From Oscillospiraceae bacterium (lineage in GTDB: Bacteria; Bacillota_A; Clostridia; Oscillospirales; JAAYXM01), in assembly GCA_017532355.1 (NCBI GenBank), contig JAFXJK010000051.1, forward strand, positions 1 through 22,590: a stretch of DNA of 22,590 nt, written 5' to 3'. The position numbers and the translations under genes are program-made. Below the pieces are notes generated by a model, which had not been told where the DNA came from, searched no databases, and saw nothing but the letters and a program-made list of their open reading frames with translations. Shown piece by piece: positions 1 through 6,233 of the stretch (position 1 is the stretch's first letter; every line of letters starts with the position of its first letter).

Positions 1-60
1 ACGGCGGTGCTTCTTAGGGAGAATACGGTTTTGGCTTGCTGTTTTTCGCTTATAGTGCAC

Positions 61-99
61 AAAAAAATGTGGACATACGTCAGTATGCCCGCATTTTTT
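61..99. terminator. Terminator-like hairpin inside the left-edge element
   Basis: An A-run and a T-run close a hairpin: 62-69 pairs with 92-99, a U-G pair and GG/CC follow, then CATAC pairs with GTATG around the loop GTCA (79-82). With A on one side and T on the other it could stop transcription in either direction. It also forms the tip of the larger imperfect stem 28-134. Confidence 0.5.
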
Positions 100-177
100 A
101 ATTTCTCTAAGACGAAAAACACCTTACCCAAAACTGCTTCGCACCCTGAAATCATAAGTTTGAGTACAGAACAAGGC

Positions 178-214
178 AAAAAAGCTCGCAACCTGACGGG
201 TTGGGAGCTTTTTT
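178..214. terminator. Terminator-like hairpin, bidirectional
   Basis: AAAAAAGCTCGCAACC is followed, after a short TGACG loop, by GGTTGGGAGCTTTTTT, a 16-base stem with one mismatch. The A-run/T-run symmetry suits termination on either strand. It lies inside the second arm pair (144-151 with 241-248) of the larger element and may end an upstream gene outside the window. Confidence 0.55.
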
Positions 215-294
215 AACGCAGTTATGTGCCAAAATCGTGGTTTCAGGGCGTTTTATCCCTATGAAGCACCGCCGTATGCAATCGGTATTTTTTC

Positions 295-323
295 TTGAAT
301 GTTGTCGAAGATTGTGGTATAAT
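295..323 (+). promoter_or_regulatory. Sigma-A promoter of the permease gene
   Basis: TTGAAT (295-300), a 17-base spacer and TATAAT (318-323), with a TGG extended -10 just before it. The predicted start near 330 gives a short leader to the ATG at 357. Confidence 0.75.
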
Positions 324-356
324 GCACGTTGTGTTAAAAACATTGGGGAGGTAAAT

Positions 357-1667
357 ATGGTAACGGCACTTATTATTTTTATCGTAATGTACGTACTTAT
401 GCTTTCACTGCAGAAGTACAGACCGTGGATAGCTCTTACGGGCGCGGTCATATTTATCGTACTCGGAAGTGTGGGTGTGTTTGAATATTCTTTCTTAAAG
501 GCACTCTCAGAGGTTGACTATAACGTTCTCCTCATGATAGCAGGAACGATGGGCACGGTAACGCTCTTTATAGAGAGTAGGATGCCTGCACGCCTTGCAG
601 AAATGCTTATAAAGAAAGTCCCTGACGTCAAATGGACTGTTGCTATCCTTTCGCTTTTCGCAGGTGTAATCAGTGCATTTGTCGATAATGTTGCGACGGT
701 TCTTATGGTTGCGCCTGTCGGCCTTGCAATTGCAAAGAAGCTTAAGTTCTCACCTGTCCTTATGCTCATCTCAATTGCAGTTTCCTCAAACCTTCAGGGT
801 GCGGCAACGCTCGTCGGTGATACGACAAGTATTCTACTCGGCGGCGAAGCAGGTATGAACTTCCTTGAATTTTTCTGGATGAACGGTCGCCCGGGCATAT
901 TCTGGGGTGTAGAGCTTGGGGCTATTGCTTCAATTCTCGTGCTCCTCTTTATCTTCAGAAGGGATACTCAGAAGGTTCAGGGCGAGGTTGAAACCAAGGT
1001 CGAAGATTACTTCCCGTCATGGCTTATGATCGGAACAGTTGTTCTTCTCATCGCGGCGTCGTTTATTCCCGAACCTGCGGCAGATACATTTATTCATAAG
1101 GTTTACGAGCTTCGCAACGGTATAATCTGTGTTGCTCTCTGTCTTATCGGCATTGTCAAGAGTCTTATTGCAACAAAGTCAGGTGCGATGGTACGCAAGG
1201 TTGCCGAGGATTTTGACCGAGATACAATCATTCTTCTCTTCGGTCTCTTTATTGTCATCGGCGGCATAAAGAGCGCAGGCGTCATCGATGCAATCGCAGG
1301 CCTCTTCAAATCCATCGCAAGCGGTAATCCGTTATTGCTCTACATACTTTTGGTAGGCGCATCGGTTATTCTTTCCGCATTTATCGATAACATCCCGTAC
1401 GTTATGACGATGCTTCCTGTTGTTACCGGTATTGCAAACGGAATGGGACTTGACCCGAACGTATTTTACTTTGGTCTTCTCATCGGTGCAACGCTTGGTG
1501 GAAACCTCACTCCCATCGGCGCTTCCGCAAACATCGCCGCAATCGGCATTCTCCGCAAGAACGGCGAGGAGGTAAAAACAAGCGACTTCCTCAAAATCGG
1601 TGTTCCGTTTACGATTGCTGCCGTTGTTGTCGGTGCAGTATTTACATGGCTCGTCTGGGGCGTATAA
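357..1667 (+). CDS. Ion-transporter-superfamily permease (ArsB/NhaD/SLC13-like)
   Basis: A 436-residue polytopic inner-membrane transporter. The ATG at 357 is chosen because GGGGAGG stands just before it and the protein then begins with a membrane helix (VTALIIFIVMYVLML); a longer frame from 201 would add residues encoded by the left-edge repeat. Two similar halves each carry a re-entrant signature: AFVDNVAT near residue 108 with NLQGAATLVGDTTS near 145, and AFIDNIPYVMTMLP with GGNLTPIGASANI in the C-terminal half. This internal duplication is typical of the ion-transporter superfamily, which includes ArsB, NhaD-type Na+/H+ antiporters and SLC13/CitMHS carriers. The substrate cannot be read from sequence; sodium-proton exchange or an anion are the main options. 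The gene has its own promoter and a strong terminator, so it is probably monocistronic. Confidence 0.88.
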   Translation: MVTALIIFIVMYVLMLSLQKYRPWIALTGAVIFIVLGSVGVFEYSFLKALSEVDYNVLLMIAGTMGTVTLFIESRMPARLAEMLIKKVPDVKWTVAILSLFAGVISAFVDNVATVLMVAPVGLAIAKKLKFSPVLMLISIAVSSNLQGAATLVGDTTSILLGGEAGMNFLEFFWMNGRPGIFWGVELGAIASILVLLFIFRRDTQKVQGEVETKVEDYFPSWLMIGTVVLLIAASFIPEPAADTFIHKVYELRNGIICVALCLIGIVKSLIATKSGAMVRKVAEDFDRDTIILLFGLFIVIGGIKSAGVIDAIAGLFKSIASGNPLLLYILLVGASVILSAFIDNIPYVMTMLPVVTGIANGMGLDPNVFYFGLLIGATLGGNLTPIGASANIAAIGILRKNGEEVKTSDFLKIGVPFTIAAVVVGAVFTWLVWGV

Positions 1668-1680
1668 TGTAACAACTCAA

Positions 1681-1712
1681 AGCCATCCGTTCGGTAGAAC
1701 GGATGGCTTTTT
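1681..1712 (+). terminator. Intrinsic terminator after the permease
   Basis: A perfect 12-base stem, AGCCATCCGTTC with GAACGGATGGCT, GGTA loop, followed by TTTTT. It lies between two convergent genes and touches the dpaB stop codon, so it may help end both transcripts, though its T-run favours the plus strand. Confidence 0.9.
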
Positions 1713-2285
1713 CTACTTAAGCACCGGCTGCATCTGTGATTTTGAAAGAGCTTCTTTGAGCGTATCTTCAATCTTTGTCATATCTGCGACAAGAGAGGTA
1801 GGCTTGCCGATTGCATCGTCCTGACCGTATGGAACAAGGTAAATGTTTTTTGAGGAAGCGAGAAGACCTAAGTTTTTCATATTCATCGCAAGACCGTCGT
1901 TTGTGGAGACTGCGATGATAAGAGGTCTTCCGTTTCTGAGATGTGCTTTTGCCGCCATTGTGACGGATGTATCGCATATTCCGCAGGCAAGCTTTGCAAG
2001 CGTGTTTCCTGTGCATGGCGCGATTATAAGCGCATCAAGGAGTTTTTTTGGGCCGATTGGCTCGGCGTCGGGTATCGTATGGATGATTTTTTTGCCGCAG
2101 ATGTCTTCAATGCTGTTCACAAAATCTGAAGCTTTGCCGAAACGCGTATCGGTGGAGTAAGCTGTTTCGGACATAATCGGAAGAATGTCGTATCCCGTAT
2201 CTGTCAAGTGTTTGATTTGAGGGACGACCTTGGCAAAAGTGCAGAATGAGCCGCACATTGCAAAGCCGACCGAAATAGAATCCAT
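1713..2285 (-). CDS. dpaB: Dipicolinate synthase subunit B
   Basis: A 190-residue flavoprotein-fold subunit of dipicolinate synthase (SpoVFB). Together with DpaA it oxidises a dihydrodipicolinate-pathway intermediate to dipicolinic acid in the mother cell, for loading into the spore core. The family is recognisable from GFAMCGSFCTF at the N terminus, PIMSETAYSTDTRFG near residue 37 and IIAPCTGNTLAKLA near 87. The ATG directly abuts the TAA of dpaA (zero-base gap) and its Shine-Dalgarno, GGGGGAA, lies inside the last dpaA codons, so translation is probably coupled. The length matches the family. It ends in TAG right at the shared terminator of the convergent permease gene. Confidence 0.95.
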   Translation of the reverse strand: MDSISVGFAMCGSFCTFAKVVPQIKHLTDTGYDILPIMSETAYSTDTRFGKASDFVNSIEDICGKKIIHTIPDAEPIGPKKLLDALIIAPCTGNTLAKLACGICDTSVTMAAKAHLRNGRPLIIAVSTNDGLAMNMKNLGLLASSKNIYLVPYGQDDAIGKPTSLVADMTKIEDTLKEALSKSQMQPVLK

Positions 2286-3164
2286 TTATTGTTTCCCCCA
2301 TTCGTCGAGAATATTGTAGACAGTACTGCGGAGACTTTCAGCCGCCGTTGCCGGCGCAACTTTGCCGGGAAGGGAAAGTGCGTGGACGGTGCGGAGGTTA
2401 AGCTCGCGTGCCGCGTCGAAATCCGTGCCTCCGGGGAGGGAGGCGAGGTCGCAGATCAGAGCGTTTGTTTTTGCTGTAGAAAGCTCCTCTCTTCCCAGAA
2501 TTTTTGCCGGCACGGTATTGAATATTACGTCAAAACCGGAAAGGTTTTTTATTGCTTCGGATGTGCTTGTTGGAATATACCCGTATGCCGATATCCAGGC
2601 AAGATCACCGGGCTTTCTGGCGGAAACGGTTACTTTTGCGCCCAAGCCGTGCAGGTATGCAGCAAGGAGCTTGCCTATATGCCCGTAACCGAGAACAAGG
2701 CAATTTGAGCCGTTGAGCGATTTTTCCTGCATCTGCATTGCAACGGCGATTGCGCCCTCTGCAGTGGGAACTGCGTTCATAACGGTAAAGTCTTCACGCT
2801 CGAGACAGTCAAAAAGACGTATTCCGCATCTCCCTGCAAGCTCAAACATATCATTGCCTATCTTTCCGCCAATTACAGTCTGTCCTGTGGGGAACAGAGA
2901 GAAGAGAGTTTTTATCTCGTGCTGGGAATCCGAAAGCGGAGTGTTGAGAAGCCCTTTTTGTCCTCTGAGGGGGATGGGGAGAATAACACAGTCGATGCTT
3001 TTGGAAAGCGTGGACATATCGCGTATGCGTATTATGTCGTCGGGAAGCTCTGCTTTTTCGAGTGCGTAGGCAAAAACACGGTGTCCGTCTTCTGAAAGAA
3101 GCCTTGCGAGTCTTGCGTGGCGGTTATCTCCGCCGACGATTGCAAAGTCGAGAGTTCTTGACAT
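2286..3164 (-). CDS. dpaA: Dipicolinate synthase subunit A
   Basis: A 292-residue NAD(P)-binding subunit of dipicolinate synthase (SpoVFA). It has an N-terminal domain starting DFAIVGGDNRHARLARLL and a second Rossmann domain with GYGHIGKLLAAYLHGLGAKV in the C-terminal half, the usual DpaA order. It acts with DpaB in the sporulation mother cell to make dipicolinic acid from a lysine-pathway intermediate. The ATG at 3164 is preceded by GAAAGGA at good spacing. The presence of both subunits is the main evidence that this organism forms endospores; many clostridia lack dpaAB and use an EtfA route instead. Confidence 0.95.
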   Translation of the reverse strand: MSRTLDFAIVGGDNRHARLARLLSEDGHRVFAYALEKAELPDDIIRIRDMSTLSKSIDCVILPIPLRGQKGLLNTPLSDSQHEIKTLFSLFPTGQTVIGGKIGNDMFELAGRCGIRLFDCLEREDFTVMNAVPTAEGAIAVAMQMQEKSLNGSNCLVLGYGHIGKLLAAYLHGLGAKVTVSARKPGDLAWISAYGYIPTSTSEAIKNLSGFDVIFNTVPAKILGREELSTAKTNALICDLASLPGGTDFDAARELNLRTVHALSLPGKVAPATAAESLRSTVYNILDEWGKQ

Positions 3165-3216
3165 ATAAATCTATCCTTTCCGGTGCAGGTTCTGTCTGGA
3201 ATTTGAAGTCCGCTAC

Positions 3217-3246
3217 ATTATATTAAATTTGCTCCGGAAATGTGAA
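3217..3246 (-). promoter_or_regulatory. Possible dpaAB promoter
   Basis: On the minus strand TTCACA, an 18-base spacer and TATAAT fit sigma A loosely. The same -10 region also reads TATAATGTA, one base from the ATANNNTA core used by the mother-cell factors sigma E and sigma K, which would suit dipicolinate genes. The -35 spacing to an AC dinucleotide is not ideal for sigma K, so the assignment stays open. Confidence 0.35.
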
Positions 3247-3277
3247 ACCGCGCTCACCTTTCAGATGAGCGCGGTTT
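3245..3277 (-). terminator. Terminator after folT-uppP
   Basis: A perfect 12-base GC-rich stem, AAACCGCGCTCA with TGAGCGCGGTTT, 9-base loop. The T-run on the minus strand is short (TTT within the stem end), so it is a moderate terminator. Its far edge overlaps the proposed dpaAB -35. Confidence 0.7.
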
Positions 3278-3292
3278 ATGCTTATATGTAAT

Positions 3293-4099
3293 TTAAAATA
3301 CGAGGGAATAGACAATAACGGCGATGCCAAGGATAATTCGGTACCAGCCGAATGCCTTGAAATCATGTTTTTTGACGTAGTTTGTGAGGAATTTTACGGA
3401 AAGAAGCGAAACGATGTAAGCCACAACCATTGCGACGGCGAGCAAAAGCCACTGTTCTCCGGCAACCGGGACATCGTTTGTGACAATCTTTAAGAAGCTT
3501 ACGCCAAACATAACGGGGATTGCAAGGAAGAATGAGAACTCTGCGCTCAACGAGCGAGAGCATCCAAGTATCATCGCACCGAGGATTGTCGCGCCTGAGC
3601 GTGATGTTCCGGGGATGATTGAGAGAACCTGGAAGAGACCGATTAAAAGCGCAGTCTTATAGGTCATATCCTTTACGGAAACTACCTTCTCACTCTTGCG
3701 GAGCTTTTCTGCGAAGAGAAAACCTACACCGTAGATTACGAGCATAATGCTGACAACGAGCGGAGTTGAGATTGCATCCATCGCGTCGTTAAAGAGAAGT
3801 CCGAGAACGGCGGCAGGGATGCAGGCAACGATAACCTTAAACCACATCTGCCATGTATCACGCTTTTCTTCGCGCGTCTTTGACGGGGCGAAGGGGTTGA
3901 GCTTCTTGAAGTACAGCGTCGCAATCGCGAGGATTGCACCGAGCTGTATAACGTAGAGGAAAATCTGGGAATTCAAGAAGTGAGACTCATCAATTCCCAT
4001 AAAGTCGTTTAAAAGAATCATATGTCCCGTACTGCTTATCGGGAGCCATTCGGTGATTCCCTCAACGATGCCGAGAATAAAAGATTTTAAAATATCCAA
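3293..4099 (-). CDS. uppP: Undecaprenyl-diphosphatase UppP/BacA
   Basis: An integral membrane phosphatase of 268 residues that converts undecaprenyl pyrophosphate to the monophosphate lipid carrier for peptidoglycan synthesis; overexpression gives bacitracin resistance. The catalytic signatures are clear: IVEGITEWLPISSTGH (residues 11-26, with the two acidic residues and the histidine) and PGTSRSGATILGAMILG with the essential arginine. I place the start at a TTG at 4099 because AGGAG stands 8 bases before it. Another TTG at 4108 overlaps the folT stop but has AGGAG directly against it, too close to work. Either way the gene follows folT within a few bases and is probably co-transcribed from the riboswitch-controlled promoter. 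Confidence 0.93.
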   Translation of the reverse strand: MDILKSFILGIVEGITEWLPISSTGHMILLNDFMGIDESHFLNSQIFLYVIQLGAILAIATLYFKKLNPFAPSKTREEKRDTWQMWFKVIVACIPAAVLGLLFNDAMDAISTPLVVSIMLVIYGVGFLFAEKLRKSEKVVSVKDMTYKTALLIGLFQVLSIIPGTSRSGATILGAMILGCSRSLSAEFSFFLAIPVMFGVSFLKIVTNDVPVAGEQWLLLAVAMVVAYIVSLLSVKFLTNYVKKHDFKAFGWYRIILGIAVIVYSLVF

Positions 4100-4104
4100 G
4101 TGAA

Positions 4105-4653
4105 TCAACTCCTGTTTCTGTTGAGTTTGCCTGAAATCTTTTCAAATGCCTTGAGTGCGAAGAACAGAACAACAATCTCAAAGGGGAGAAGGATTATGTT
4201 CTTGTAAAAATGCTCAAGAAGAATAACGACGTAGCCTTTTGAAGAATAGAGCGATGCAAGCCAATAGGCATTCAAAAGGATGTTTATTAAAATGTTTATG
4301 AGAGTCCTTGATGCAATTATTCTCCACAGCTTTACTTCTTTTTTGTAGAGGAAGAGAGCAAAGATTATGCACGTGAGAATTTTGGAAATTGCAAAGCCCG
4401 GGTGGTATGCCCCCATAGGCTTTATGAGATATGCAATGAGGTCGCAGGCAAACGCCGCAAGCGAGGATGGGATGATTCCGAAACGGTATCCCAAAAGACC
4501 AAGTGAGATAAATGCGAGAGTGAATTTCTGCGTTGAGAGAGTGAAAACGGATAGAGAATCGAGCGCAATATAAAGCGCAATGAGAAGGGCGCACATAACA
4601 ATCGAATATATCGATTTCAGTTCCTTCGCTGATTCTGAAAGGTTTAATTTCAT
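4105..4653 (-). CDS. folT: Folate-family ECF transporter S component
   Basis: A 182-residue, very hydrophobic protein with about five to six membrane helices, the size and character of ECF-transporter substrate-binding S components. GLLGYRFGIIPSSLAAFACDLIAYLI and the HPGF segment near residue 84 fit the FolT family. It would capture folate and pair with a shared EcfA/A'/T energy module, which is not in this window. The assignment is strongly supported by the THF riboswitch in its leader. The ATG at 4653 has AAGGAGG a few bases before it, inside a hairpin arm. The stop overlaps or nearly touches the start of uppP, so the two form an operon. Confidence 0.88.
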   Translation of the reverse strand: MKLNLSESAKELKSIYSIVMCALLIALYIALDSLSVFTLSTQKFTLAFISLGLLGYRFGIIPSSLAAFACDLIAYLIKPMGAYHPGFAISKILTCIIFALFLYKKEVKLWRIIASRTLINILINILLNAYWLASLYSSKGYVVILLEHFYKNIILLPFEIVVLFFALKAFEKISGKLNRNRS

Positions 4654-4691
4654 AAAAAAAGCCTCCTTGTGATATGGTTATCACAAAGAGG
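4654..4691 (-). terminator. Riboswitch expression platform: terminator-like hairpin holding the folT Shine-Dalgarno
   Basis: On the minus strand CCTCTTTGTGATA pairs with TATCACAAGGAGG around a 4-base loop (one bulge), followed by C and seven T residues that run straight into the ATG. The right arm contains AAGGAGG, the folT ribosome binding site. One structure can therefore stop transcription, hide the ribosome site, or both. It lies 22 bases downstream of the THF aptamer. Confidence 0.8.
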
Positions 4692-4713
4692 TCAGCAAGA
4701 CTGTTTATTATAA

Positions 4714-4815
4714 GCAGCGGGATGCGAAAACACCACGGTAACACAGGAATGTGTAATTCGTCCGAGCGACAACTCCCCGTTCGCGCGGCACTGGCCCGAT
4801 GTTTTCTACTCTGCC
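4714..4815 (-). ncRNA. THF (tetrahydrofolate) riboswitch aptamer
   Basis: On the minus strand the leader starts GGCAGAGUAG and ends CGCAUCCCGCUGC, the two conserved ends of the THF riboswitch class. GCAG pairs with CUGC (P1) and GAAAACAUC pairs with GGUGUUUUC (P2, nine pairs). GGGGAGUUGUCG, CGAA and a hairpin ACACA-UUCC-UGUGU (4741-4754) provide the pseudoknot loop and side stem expected. The position, between a strong promoter and folT, is the usual one. Ligand binding in this class normally lowers expression of folate uptake genes. Confidence 0.92.
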
Positions 4816-4831
4816 TTTTTGTGACATAACA

Positions 4832-4860
4832 AGTATAACACAAAAAAAGAGCTTGTGCAA
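4832..4860 (-). promoter_or_regulatory. Promoter of the folT-uppP operon
   Basis: TTGCAC (4855-4860), a 17-base spacer and TATACT (4832-4837) on the minus strand. The start would fall near 4825, ten bases before the riboswitch. The -35 box lies inside the hairpin that terminates mscL. Confidence 0.8.
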
Positions 4861-4877
4861 CAATTTGTTGCACAAGC
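4842..4877 (-). terminator. Terminator after mscL
   Basis: A perfect 13-base stem, GCTTGTGCAACAA with TTGTTGCACAAGC, with a one-base centre (so a few inner pairs must open to form the loop), followed on the minus strand by TC and seven T. It ends the lipoprotein-mscL transcript and overlaps the folT promoter. Confidence 0.88.
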
Positions 4878-4884
4878 CTGCGTT

Positions 4885-5331
4885 TTATTTTGCTTTTGCA
4901 TCTTCCTTGAGAAGGTCGCGGATTTCTGTGAGAAGCTTTTCTTCTGCGCTCGGCTCAGCTGCTGCAGGAGCTTCCGGCTCTGCAGGAGCTTCTTCCTTCT
5001 TACGGTGGAAATTGTTGATGATTCTAACAACAATAAAGAGGCAGAAAGCGATGATGACGAAGTTTATAATTGCATTTATAAACATGCCGTAAGTGAGGGC
5101 GTTGACGACCTCTGTGCCGTCTTCAGCGATGGTTTTGGAAAGCGTGATCGCGTGGCTTGAGAAGTCAAGTCCTCCGGTAATCATACCGACAAGAGGCATA
5201 ATGATGTCTTTTACGAGAGAATCGACGATTCCTTTGAATGCGCCGCCAATGACAACACCTATTGCCATGTCGAGAACATTACCGCGTGCTACGAATTCCT
5301 TGAACTCTTCAATGAATTTGATTTTTTTCAT
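4885..5331 (-). CDS. mscL: Large-conductance mechanosensitive channel MscL
   Basis: A 148-residue channel subunit that opens under membrane tension to release solutes during hypo-osmotic shock. The family pattern is complete: amphipathic N-terminal helix (FIEEFKEFVARGN), TM1 DMAIGVVIGGAFKGIVDSLVKDIIMPL, a short extracellular loop, TM2 around residues 84-103, and a charged C-terminal bundle helix (EEKLLTEIRDLLKE). An acidic, Ala/Pro-rich linker (EEAPAEPEAPAAAEPSAEE) separates TM2 from that helix. The ATG at 5331 is chosen over one at 5370 because AAAGGA stands 8 bases before it and homologues begin MKKxxxFIEEF. It lies 53 bases after the lipoprotein gene, with no terminator between them. Confidence 0.95.
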   Translation of the reverse strand: MKKIKFIEEFKEFVARGNVLDMAIGVVIGGAFKGIVDSLVKDIIMPLVGMITGGLDFSSHAITLSKTIAEDGTEVVNALTYGMFINAIINFVIIAFCLFIVVRIINNFHRKKEEAPAEPEAPAAAEPSAEEKLLTEIRDLLKEDAKAK

Positions 5332-5384
5332 TTTCTTTATCCTTTCTTTTTTTATTTTATGTGAAGGCATAAGCCAAGCACGTC

Positions 5385-5954
5385 TTATTCGTAACGGATG
5401 ATGCTCTCAATGACGCCGTTGTCAGTGTTTATCATAAGCGTCGAACCGTCTTCGTTGTACCAGACGTAAATGTTTTTGGCACTTTCAGGACCGTCGGTTC
5501 CGTATGTGCAGGAAACTTCAAGCGGATGTGAGCCCATTTCCGCGATTGCGGCCTCTATGGTCATATCTTCTTTGAGGTTTGAGAGTTTGTCGTAGGAATA
5601 ACGGCCTGAGAAAGGAATGAGGTTTGATTTGTTGTTGTAGAAAAGCGTCTTTCCCGTGACCTTGTCGTTATCGTTGAAATATACTGCCACGCCTGCGGAT
5701 TTTGTCTCGTTAAAATACTTATAATACATTATCTCGCCTTTGTAGTCGGCAGGGGTAGGTTCTCCGTAGCGCTCGGTGAGCTCGGCTTTTGTCATGCCCT
5801 GTTCAACTGCGCTGTAGAGAGAGTAGAGTTCTTCAACGCTCTGCGGAGCAGGGAGATCGGGGTCGGGAGTATTCTCGATATCATCGTAAATTGAAGAGAA
5901 GCATCCCGTGAGGGTGAAGAGAATGAGCAAAAAGATCGGAATGAGTTTTTTCAT
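5385..5954 (-). CDS. Putative lipoprotein with SmpA/OmlA-like repeats
   Basis: A 189-residue secreted protein with a lipoprotein signal peptide: MKK, a hydrophobic core and the lipobox LTGC (Cys 18). The mature part has two related segments. The first is EQGMTKAELTERYGEPTPADYKGEIMYYKYF, followed by a beta-like stretch; the second is KEDMTIEAAIAEMGSHPLEVS, followed by YVWYNEDGSTLMINTDNGVIESI. Each resembles the helix-helix-sheet unit of SmpA/OmlA and BLIP-like domains (GMTxxEVxxxxGxP). The function is unknown; it is probably anchored on the outer face of the membrane. AAGGAGA gives a clear start. mscL follows on the same strand. Confidence 0.8.
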   Translation of the reverse strand: MKKLIPIFLLILFTLTGCFSSIYDDIENTPDPDLPAPQSVEELYSLYSAVEQGMTKAELTERYGEPTPADYKGEIMYYKYFNETKSAGVAVYFNDNDKVTGKTLFYNNKSNLIPFSGRYSYDKLSNLKEDMTIEAAIAEMGSHPLEVSCTYGTDGPESAKNIYVWYNEDGSTLMINTDNGVIESIIRYE

Positions 5955-5991
5955 AAAGAGTCTCCTTGTGAAATGTTTTCTAAATATTTCC

Positions 5992-6020
5992 GTGAAAAAA
6001 TGTTTATTTTTGGGGATACT
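5992..6020 (+). promoter_or_regulatory. Weak promoter candidate for the mini-protein gene
   Basis: GGGGATACT (6012-6020) fits the GGNRANANT -10 pattern of forespore sigma F, and GTGAA (5992-5996) sits 15 bases upstream but matches the -35 only partly. As a sigma A site, GATACT is acceptable but lacks a good -35. Low confidence. Confidence 0.25.
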
Positions 6021-6043
6021 AATGTTGAAAGGGAAGTGGTTTT

Positions 6044-6211
6044 ATGATGACGCCCTTCTGGAAGGGAATGACGGCAGGATTGATTGTAGGCACAACTCTC
6101 GCGGTTTCCTTGACACCAAAGAAAAAGACCTGTAGTTGCGTGAAGCATAAAACGGGCAAGCTTCTTAAAGGAGCAGGAAGTGTCATTGACAGCATACAGT
6201 CGATTCTGTGA
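6044..6211 (+). CDS. 55-residue membrane-anchored mini-protein
   Basis: A short gene lying between a divergent lipoprotein gene and a convergent one. ATGATG starts at 6044 with AAAGGGAAG nine bases upstream, and TGA at 6209-6211 runs straight into a terminator stem. The protein begins MMTPFWKGMTAGLIVGTTLA, a single glycine-rich hydrophobic helix of YtxH-like character. It then has a basic turn PKKK with a CSC motif, and a C-terminal amphipathic segment KTGKLLKGAGSVIDSIQSIL. Start signal, helix, length and tight terminator together argue for a real gene. I recognise no named family. It may be a small membrane-associated envelope or sporulation protein, but that is a guess. Confidence 0.72.
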   Translation: MMTPFWKGMTAGLIVGTTLAVSLTPKKKTCSCVKHKTGKLLKGAGSVIDSIQSIL

Positions 6212-6233
6212 GGCGGAGAGCTCTCCGCCTTTT
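6212..6233. terminator. Terminator between convergent genes
   Basis: A perfect 9-base palindromic stem, GGCGGAGAG with CTCTCCGCC, followed by TTTT on the plus strand. It begins one base after the mini-protein stop codon and touches the stop of the convergent corrinoid-activation gene. The minus-strand side has no T-run. Confidence 0.8.

Larger units (their letters stand above)
1..275. repeat. Nested inverted-repeat element, possibly MITE-like or a structured RNA
   Basis: Bases 1-20 are the reverse complement of 256-275 with one mismatch, so the whole stretch is bounded by inverted repeats. Two further arms lie inside. The first pairs 28-34 with 128-134 and 41-48 with 113-120 (both perfect) and closes around the hairpin 62-99. 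The second pairs 144-151 with 241-248 and closes around the hairpin 178-214. The fold is a cloverleaf-like three-way junction. The longest ORFs here are short and contain the palindromes, so I do not call a gene. The element may begin to the left of the window. It could be a non-autonomous mobile element, an interspersed palindromic repeat or a structured leader/trailer RNA; the sequence alone does not decide. Confidence 0.6.

Noticed and set aside
7..451. Short ORFs in both directions over the left-edge element (7-216 plus, 152-451 minus)
   Set aside because: They read through the palindromes and have no ribosome site or recognisable protein features; the repeat explains the open frames.
4214..4873. 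A 219-codon minus-strand ORF overlapping folT and its leader
   Set aside because: It runs through the terminator, the THF riboswitch and folT in another frame, so it is a by-product.
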